Part shown: piece after piece, positions 6,585 through 10,641 of the stretch | Position numbering within the stretch: the first letter of the stretch is position 1 | How the letters are laid out: every line of letters starts with the position of its first letter | DNA from: an uncultured Paracoccaceae bacterium | GTDB lineage: Bacteria > Pseudomonadota > Alphaproteobacteria > Rhodobacterales > Rhodobacteraceae | DNA: 10,641 bases | Assembly (NCBI GenBank): GCA_937132145.1 | Contig: CAKZNY010000025.1 | Span: 1 to 10,641 of the forward strand | Direction of reading: 5' to 3' | Notes under the pieces: generated by a model | The model's input: only the letters and a program-made list of their open reading frames with translations | Told to the model about the DNA's origin: nothing | Databases searched by the model: none | Position numbers and translations under genes: made by a program

Positions 6585-6872
6585 TTACATCAGGGCGATA
6601 GCGTTATTTCGAATGACTGTCCGCAGGATCATAATCGCGACCAGCACAATCAGCGGCGCCAGATCAAGCCCACCCATTTGCGGCAATATACGCCGAATAC
6701 GATTATACAACGGGGCGAGCAACTGGTTCAGCCCGCGCCACAATTGCCCTACCAGCGGCTGATTGACGTTCAATACCTGAAAGTTGATCAACCAACTCAT
6801 GATGATGTGCGCAATAATAATGAACCACAGGATATCGAGCAGCATATTGAGAATTTGGAATATAGACAGCAT
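6585..6872 (-). CDS. YggT-family small membrane protein
   Basis: A 95-aa integral membrane protein with one YGGT domain (E. coli YggT has two). Two hydrophobic segments are visible, at about residues 3-28 and 70-88, separated by an amphipathic stretch with the typical LAPLYNRIRRILPQMGGLDLAP signature (here residues about 52-73). The precise function is unknown; YggT homologues have been tied to osmotic tolerance in E. coli and to membrane or division factors in plastids and actinobacteria. The ATG at 6870-6872 has only a weak purine-rich upstream sequence (GAAAGTGAAAA). It lies 76 bp downstream of the MBL-fold gene on the same strand and may be co-transcribed or have its own promoter. Confidence 0.9.
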   Translation of the reverse strand: MLSIFQILNMLLDILWFIIIAHIIMSWLINFQVLNVNQPLVGQLWRGLNQLLAPLYNRIRRILPQMGGLDLAPLIVLVAIMILRTVIRNNAIALM

Positions 6873-6948
6873 ATTTTCACTTTCAGGATTATCGTTCAGG
6901 CGAATAGTTAGTCACACCGTCCGAATTAGACAAGAGGTATCAACGGGA

Positions 6949-7896
6949 TTACTCCCACTCCATCTGCTCAAATACGCGCCCTGCGTTTCTTGTCGCCAGT
7001 TCCTTGAATGTGTCAAGATGCTCGTAGGGCGACTGGTCGACGTAATATGCGCCACTCAAATCCCCACCATTGTCGATATGCTCGCCGATTTTTTCGCGCA
7101 GATACACGAGGTAGTCGCGGGTGTAACGCCGAACCTGATCCATATTGGTAGGGTGACCATGCCCCGGAACAACATAAACCGCGCCGAGTTTTTCAAACTC
7201 GTTCTCCCAAGTCTCGATCCAATCCAGAACTATCGTATCTTCGAAAATTGGCAACAAGCGCTCGTGGAACGCCATATCCCCCGAAAAAACCAGCTTTTGT
7301 TCGGGCAGCCAAACCTGCACATCGCCCGGTGAATGCGCGGGGCCTAAATACAACACCTCGATGCGGAAATCGCCCAGCTCGATAATCTTGACGTCTTCAA
7401 AGGTCTCGGATGGCAGCACGACGCGCGTTCCTTCAGCCTTTTCCTTATTATACTGCCGGCTTCTTTGCAGGGTGAAATCGGCGTTTTCCTCCATCTCGCG
7501 GTATGCATCAATATGCGCAAGGATCGGAACGCCGAGGTCTGCCCAATATGAATTCCCCAGCATCGCATGCCCCTGTCCGTTTTCGTTAATGACAAGAACG
7601 ACAGGTTGGTCGGTGATTTCTTTAATCTCGTCGTGCAACGCCTTGGCCAGAATATATGCAGCCCCTGCGTTAATCACGACCACGCCTTCCCCCGTCACAA
7701 TAAAGTTCAGGTTATTATTATGGCCAGTATTTTCGTACGTTGGCGGCCCTGTCGCCCCGGTGCTGGTCCAGACGTTTGGAATAACCTCGACCGGTTTGGA
7801 ATAAAGCGCGCTATCCGGATATTGATCGGCAATCTTCTCGCTGGCCCAAGCGGGAACTGTGAATAAAAGGAATGTAAGTAGTGAAATCAGGCGCAT
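6949..7896 (-). CDS. Exported metallo-beta-lactamase-fold protein with altered metal motif
   Basis: A 315-aa protein with an N-terminal signal peptide (MRLISLLTFLLFTVPAWA, cleavage about residue 18) and a metallo-beta-lactamase fold resembling SoxH-like or quinoprotein-associated hydrolases. Later metal motifs are intact: GPAHSPGD (His188), FSGDMAF (Asp207) and VPGHGHP (His246). The first motif is not: where HxHxDH is expected after a VIN strand, the protein has ENGQGHAMLGN, placing Asn106, Gln108, His110 and Ala111 at the four ligand positions. The preceding strand also reads VINAG instead of the usual IDTG. Substrate and catalytic ability are therefore uncertain; it may bind one metal or none, or use a different chemistry. 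The translation is uninterrupted and otherwise well ordered, so it is not an evident pseudogene. The ATG at 7894-7896 is preceded by GGAT about 10 bp upstream. Confidence 0.85.
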   Translation of the reverse strand: MRLISLLTFLLFTVPAWASEKIADQYPDSALYSKPVEVIPNVWTSTGATGPPTYENTGHNNNLNFIVTGEGVVVINAGAAYILAKALHDEIKEITDQPVVLVINENGQGHAMLGNSYWADLGVPILAHIDAYREMEENADFTLQRSRQYNKEKAEGTRVVLPSETFEDVKIIELGDFRIEVLYLGPAHSPGDVQVWLPEQKLVFSGDMAFHERLLPIFEDTIVLDWIETWENEFEKLGAVYVVPGHGHPTNMDQVRRYTRDYLVYLREKIGEHIDNGGDLSGAYYVDQSPYEHLDTFKELATRNAGRVFEQMEWE

Positions 7897-7951
7897 AATT
7901 TTTATCCGGTTTTGTAATTGGGTCCGTCACGATACACCATCTACATATAAA

Positions 7952-7989
7952 GTAACGTGAATACGTAACGTCACTGCTTGCATTACGTT
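7952..7989. promoter_or_regulatory. Cluster of TAACGT-like motifs between divergent genes
   Basis: GTAACGT is present at 7952-7958 and again at 7965-7971, 13 bp apart, and TTACGT at 7983-7988 is the reverse complement of ACGTAA at 7963-7968. The cluster sits in the 129-bp gap between the MBL-fold gene and the thioesterase gene, where an operator serving both could lie. No regulator is adjacent and individual motifs are short. Confidence 0.3.
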
Positions 7990-8025
7990 CGCTAAGGCGG
8001 CACTGCCAATTAAACGGAGGCCGCC

Positions 8026-8550
8026 ATGTATCCCATCATCCGCATGATGCACCAATATCTGAAGTACCGAAACAAGCCGCTACCCTTGGACGGGGTGCAT
8101 GTCTCGACGCATTACTGCCTGCCGGTAGACCTCGATGTGTGGATGGAGCTGAACAATGGCCGCACGTTAACCCTCTATGATCTTGGCCGCATCCCGCTGG
8201 TCCAACGTGTCGGGTTTCTGGGCATGCTCAAACAGCACGGATGGTCGTTTACCATCGCGGGGTCCAGCGTGCGGTATCGCAAGCGGGTGACGGTTTTTAA
8301 TAAGCTAGAGATGCGCTCGAAGATCGTCGGGCGTGACGCGCGGTTCCTCTATGTAGTGCAAAGCATGTGGCACAAGGGCGAGGCGACCTCCTCTGCGTTG
8401 TTCAGATTGGCCGTAACCGGAAATGGTATCGTTCCCACGGATGAATGGACAAAAGCCCTCGGCGTGGAAGACTGGAATCCAGCCCTTCCCGATTGGGTTC
8501 AGGCATGGATCGACGCCGAAGCGCAACGTGTCTGGCCCCCCGAGAGCTAG
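8026..8550 (+). CDS. THEM6-like acyl-CoA thioesterase family protein (hotdog fold)
   Basis: A 174-aa cytoplasmic protein of the 4HBT-like thioesterase superfamily, similar in pattern to THEM6/Mesenchymal-stem-cell-protein-like bacterial proteins. The key element is DLDVWMELNNGRTLTLYDLGR at residues 35-55: an Asp on the first strand, then the long central hotdog helix starting at NNGR. Strand-rich sequence follows (SVRYRKRVTVFNKLEMRSKIV, about 80-100), then a Trp-rich C-terminal segment. Members of this group are thought to hydrolyse acyl-CoA, but few are characterised, so the substrate is open. The start has a strong GGAGG (8016-8020) 5 bp upstream. It is 71 bp upstream of the MFS gene in the same direction, with no clear terminator between. 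Confidence 0.87.
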   Translation: MYPIIRMMHQYLKYRNKPLPLDGVHVSTHYCLPVDLDVWMELNNGRTLTLYDLGRIPLVQRVGFLGMLKQHGWSFTIAGSSVRYRKRVTVFNKLEMRSKIVGRDARFLYVVQSMWHKGEATSSALFRLAVTGNGIVPTDEWTKALGVEDWNPALPDWVQAWIDAEAQRVWPPES

Positions 8551-8621
8551 GCCAAAACTTTCCCTTGCCTAAACGACCCCGCACACGTCTTATCGTTGAA
8601 AAAACTAAAAGGGACGGAAAA

Positions 8622-9959
8622 ATGAAACAATACGCATCGAAAAAAGGTATCTGGGGGTGGATGTCTTTTGATTGGGCCAGCCAACCTTTCCACACGCTAC
8701 TCGTTACGTTCATCTTCGCACCATACTTCACGTCCGCCGTCATCGGCGACAACTTGGCGGGGCAGCAAGCTTGGGCGTTGATGCTGACCATCACCGGTGT
8801 TTTCATTGCCATATTGGCCCCGATGCTTGGCTCGATCGCTGACAACTCCGGCCCACGCAAACCGTGGATTTTGGTGTTTTCGGTCTTGATAGCCGTCGGC
8901 TCGTTCGGGCTATGGTGGGCTGTACCAAACATGTCATCAATCACCCTGATCCTGATGTCCTTCGGCATCGCCCTGATCGGGGTCGAATTCGCCGCGATCT
9001 TCATCAATGCCATGTTACCCGAGCTTGGCCCGAAAGAGGATTTAGGCCGCATTTCCGGCTCCGGTTGGGCGTTCGGATATTGGGGAGGCGTTCTGTCGTT
9101 GTTCATCATGCTGTTGCTGCTGGCCGAAAACGCCGATGGCGTGACCCTGCTTGGCTCAGCCCCCATCTTCGGTCTAGACCCCGAAATGCGCGAGGGCACC
9201 CGTTCCGTCGGGCCACTGTCTGCAATCTGGTACGTGATTTTTATCGTACCATTCTTCCTGTGGACACCGGACATTAAAAAGAAACCAATGCAAAAGGATT
9301 TCCTGTCCAAAGGCTTCAAAGACCTGATTGTCACGTTGAAATCCCTTCCGAGTCAAAAGAGCTTCAGCGCTTATTTGTTGTCCTCCATGTTCTACCGCGA
9401 CGGATTGAATGGCCTGTTCGCCTTCGGCGGCATCTATGCCGTTGGCGTGCTAAACTGGTCGATCACACAAGTCGGGGTCTTCGGTATCGTAGCCGCAATA
9501 ACCGGCGCGATCTTCGCTTGGTTAGGCGGACATGCCGACAAAAAATTCGGCCCGAAACCTGTAATCGTATTCAGCGCGGTTGCCCTGATTTTGGTGGTTT
9601 CCGCCATCGCCTCGACCTCTCGCGAAATGGTATTCTTCCAGAAGGTCGCCGAGGATTCCTCAGCCCCTGATATCTTGTTCTACATCTGTGGCGCTATAAT
9701 CGGTGGCGCAGGTGGTGCGATACAGGCCGCATCGCGCACAATGCTGGTGCGCCAAGCTAATCCAGAACGCATGACCGAAGCCTTCGGCCTATACGCCCTG
9801 TCCGGCAAAGCCACCGCATTCCTTGCACCGGCAGCCATCCTGTTGGCCACCACGATCACCGGCAGCCAACGTTTGGGCATGACACCGCTGATCGGGCTTT
9901 TCGTTATCGGCCTGATCCTGTTGATCTGGGTGAAACCGGAAGGCGCGAACGCTGACTGA
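8622..9959 (+). CDS. UMF1/Atg22-like MFS transporter
   Basis: A 445-aa inner-membrane transporter of the major facilitator superfamily, UMF1 (Atg22-like) group. About 11-12 hydrophobic segments can be traced. The N-terminal GWMSFDWASQPFHTLLVTF (about 12-30) corresponds to the family's YDWANSAF-type signature, and motif-A-like loops occur after TM2 (GSIADNSGPRKPW, 70-82) and in the second half (GHADKKFGPKP). Substrate is unknown; yeast Atg22 exports amino acids from the vacuole, but bacterial members are largely uncharacterised. The ATG at 8622 is chosen because AGGGA (8610-8614) lies 7 bp upstream and the protein then begins at the family signature; longer in-frame starts back to 8445 would encode an Arg-rich leader overlapping the thioesterase gene. 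The next gene begins 57 bp downstream on the same strand. Confidence 0.92.
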   Translation: MKQYASKKGIWGWMSFDWASQPFHTLLVTFIFAPYFTSAVIGDNLAGQQAWALMLTITGVFIAILAPMLGSIADNSGPRKPWILVFSVLIAVGSFGLWWAVPNMSSITLILMSFGIALIGVEFAAIFINAMLPELGPKEDLGRISGSGWAFGYWGGVLSLFIMLLLLAENADGVTLLGSAPIFGLDPEMREGTRSVGPLSAIWYVIFIVPFFLWTPDIKKKPMQKDFLSKGFKDLIVTLKSLPSQKSFSAYLLSSMFYRDGLNGLFAFGGIYAVGVLNWSITQVGVFGIVAAITGAIFAWLGGHADKKFGPKPVIVFSAVALILVVSAIASTSREMVFFQKVAEDSSAPDILFYICGAIIGGAGGAIQAASRTMLVRQANPERMTEAFGLYALSGKATAFLAPAAILLATTITGSQRLGMTPLIGLFVIGLILLIWVKPEGANAD

Positions 9960-10016
9960 GCCAGAGCTGGTAATGGCTGACCTGCCAAGCCAATGCCTCA
10001 ATATATTGGAATCTCG

Positions 10017-10641
10017 ATGATCCGGCTGATTGCACTGCTATTGCTGTTACCGCTGCTTGCGCATGCGCAAACGCTGACGCCCGTTGGCCGGATCGTACTG
10101 AAGCCTGATCTGGAAGGTTTTGGCGGCCTGTCCGGTATCGAGATTTTGCCAAATGGCAATTTTCTGGCGATCAGCGATCAAGGCCAGTTTATCGAGGGCA
10201 GTATAACGCGCATTGATGGGGAAATAGTTGGGGCAATCATCTCGCCCCTTCGCCCCATCCTCGACAGTAAAGGTAAGCCGTTAACCGGCTACCACACAAA
10301 TGCCGAGGGTTTGGCCATCGGGCCGGACGGCGAAATCTACATCTCGTTCGAGGGCAACCACCGCATTATGCGCCACGCAACCCCGACCGCGGCCGGAGAG
10401 TTCCTGCCCAAGCATCCAGACTTTCGAACCCTTCAAACCAACTCGGGACTAGAAGCGCTGGCCATAAACTCCGACGGTATCCTGCTGACCATCCCCGAAC
10501 GCTCCGGCGAAGAAACGCGGCCTTTCCCCGTATATCGTTATGACGGAACCGACTGGGAACAAACCACCTCGATCCCGCGAAACGGTGCGTTTTTGGTAAC
10601 AGGTGCAGATTTCGGCCCTGATGGGCGGCTCTATGTGTTGG
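10017..10641 (+). CDS. Exported esterase-like-activity-of-phytase domain protein, 3' end cut by window
   Basis: An open frame of 208 codons runs off the right edge. It begins with a signal peptide ([17 protein letters not shown], cleavage about residue 17) and continues into a beta-propeller-like domain of the 'esterase-like activity of phytase' family. Visible elements are [10 protein letters not shown] (about 35-44), [10 protein letters not shown] (49-58), the [23 protein letters not shown] block (about 95-117), [12 protein letters not shown], and [13 protein letters not shown] at the window end. Members are periplasmic or secreted; phosphatase or esterase activity is presumed from the family name, not shown here. 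The ATG at 10017 has only a weak GGA (10008-10010) at good spacing. Its closeness to the MFS gene suggests a shared transcript. Confidence 0.87.
   Translation, partial: MIRLIALLLLLPLLAHAQTLTPVGRIVLKPDLEGFGGLSGIEILPNGNFLAISDQGQFIEGSITRIDGEIVGAIISPLRPILDSKGKPLTGYHTNAEGLAIGPDGEIYISFEGNHRIMRHATPTAAGEFLPKHPDFRTLQTNSGLEALAINSDGILLTIPERSGEETRPFPVYRYDGTDWEQTTSIPRNGAFLVTGADFGPDGRLYVL

Noticed and set aside
8445..8621. Upstream extension of the MFS transporter to an ATG inside the thioesterase gene
   Set aside because: It adds an Arg-rich leader not expected for the family and overlaps another gene; the ATG at 8622 has its own Shine-Dalgarno site and starts at the family signature.
8402..9334. 310-codon open frame on the minus strand opposite the thioesterase and MFS genes
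   Set aside because: It is antisense to two well-supported genes, is rich in Ser/Pro/Arg without any family motif, and has no ribosome binding site at its start. It is a codon-bias shadow.
1..10641. Search for a defence island, prophage, insertion sequence, toxin-antitoxin pair, tRNA or other RNA gene
   Set aside because: Every sizeable stretch is explained by metabolic, membrane or exported proteins, and no transposase, integrase, terminal repeats or cloverleaf-like sequence was seen. The possible undescribed elements are limited to those listed as findings.

Overview
The window looks like ordinary chromosomal DNA from a marine Rhodobacteraceae (roseobacter-type) alphaproteobacterium. I infer this from the overall look of the proteins: the class V aminotransferase, the THEM6-like thioesterase, the exported Asn-rich small protein and the UMF1 transporter all resemble roseobacter versions from memory. 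GC content is moderate over most of the window, but the first ~360 bases are close to 71% GC. No search was run, so the taxonomic call is tentative.

Layout from left to right. (1) Minus strand, 1-1774: an iron-containing alcohol dehydrogenase followed 14 bp later by a YbfF-type alpha/beta hydrolase that runs off the left edge, apparently one operon with a recognisable promoter at 1813-1842. (2) A 247-bp divergent intergenic region with a phased set of 10-bp direct repeats, then a plus-strand secreted Asn-rich/helical protein of unknown function (2022-2624). (3) argG (2760-3995), then a strong hairpin that buries the ribosome binding site of a two-TM DUF3592 protein (4045-4650). (4) A convergent class V aminotransferase on the minus strand (4664-5791), divergent from an exported methionine sulfoxide reductase A (5945-6544). 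(5) A bidirectional hairpin between msrA and a minus-strand pair: an exported metallo-beta-lactamase-fold protein with a degenerate first metal motif (6949-7896) and, downstream of it, a YggT membrane protein (6585-6872). (6) A plus-strand run: THEM6-like hotdog thioesterase (8026-8550), UMF1/Atg22-like MFS transporter (8622-9959), and an exported esterase-like phytase-domain protein cut by the right edge (10017-10641).

The genes do not form one pathway. They are small housekeeping or accessory transcription units: arginine biosynthesis, alcohol oxidation and ester hydrolysis, envelope repair (MsrA), and several exported or membrane proteins of unclear role. I see no mobile element, prophage, CRISPR array, RNA gene, toxin-antitoxin or defence system. 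The points most worth a second look are the compositional break inside the left-edge hydrolase gene, the hairpin covering the DUF3592 start site, the altered metal motif of the MBL-fold protein, and the phased repeats upstream of the alcohol dehydrogenase.
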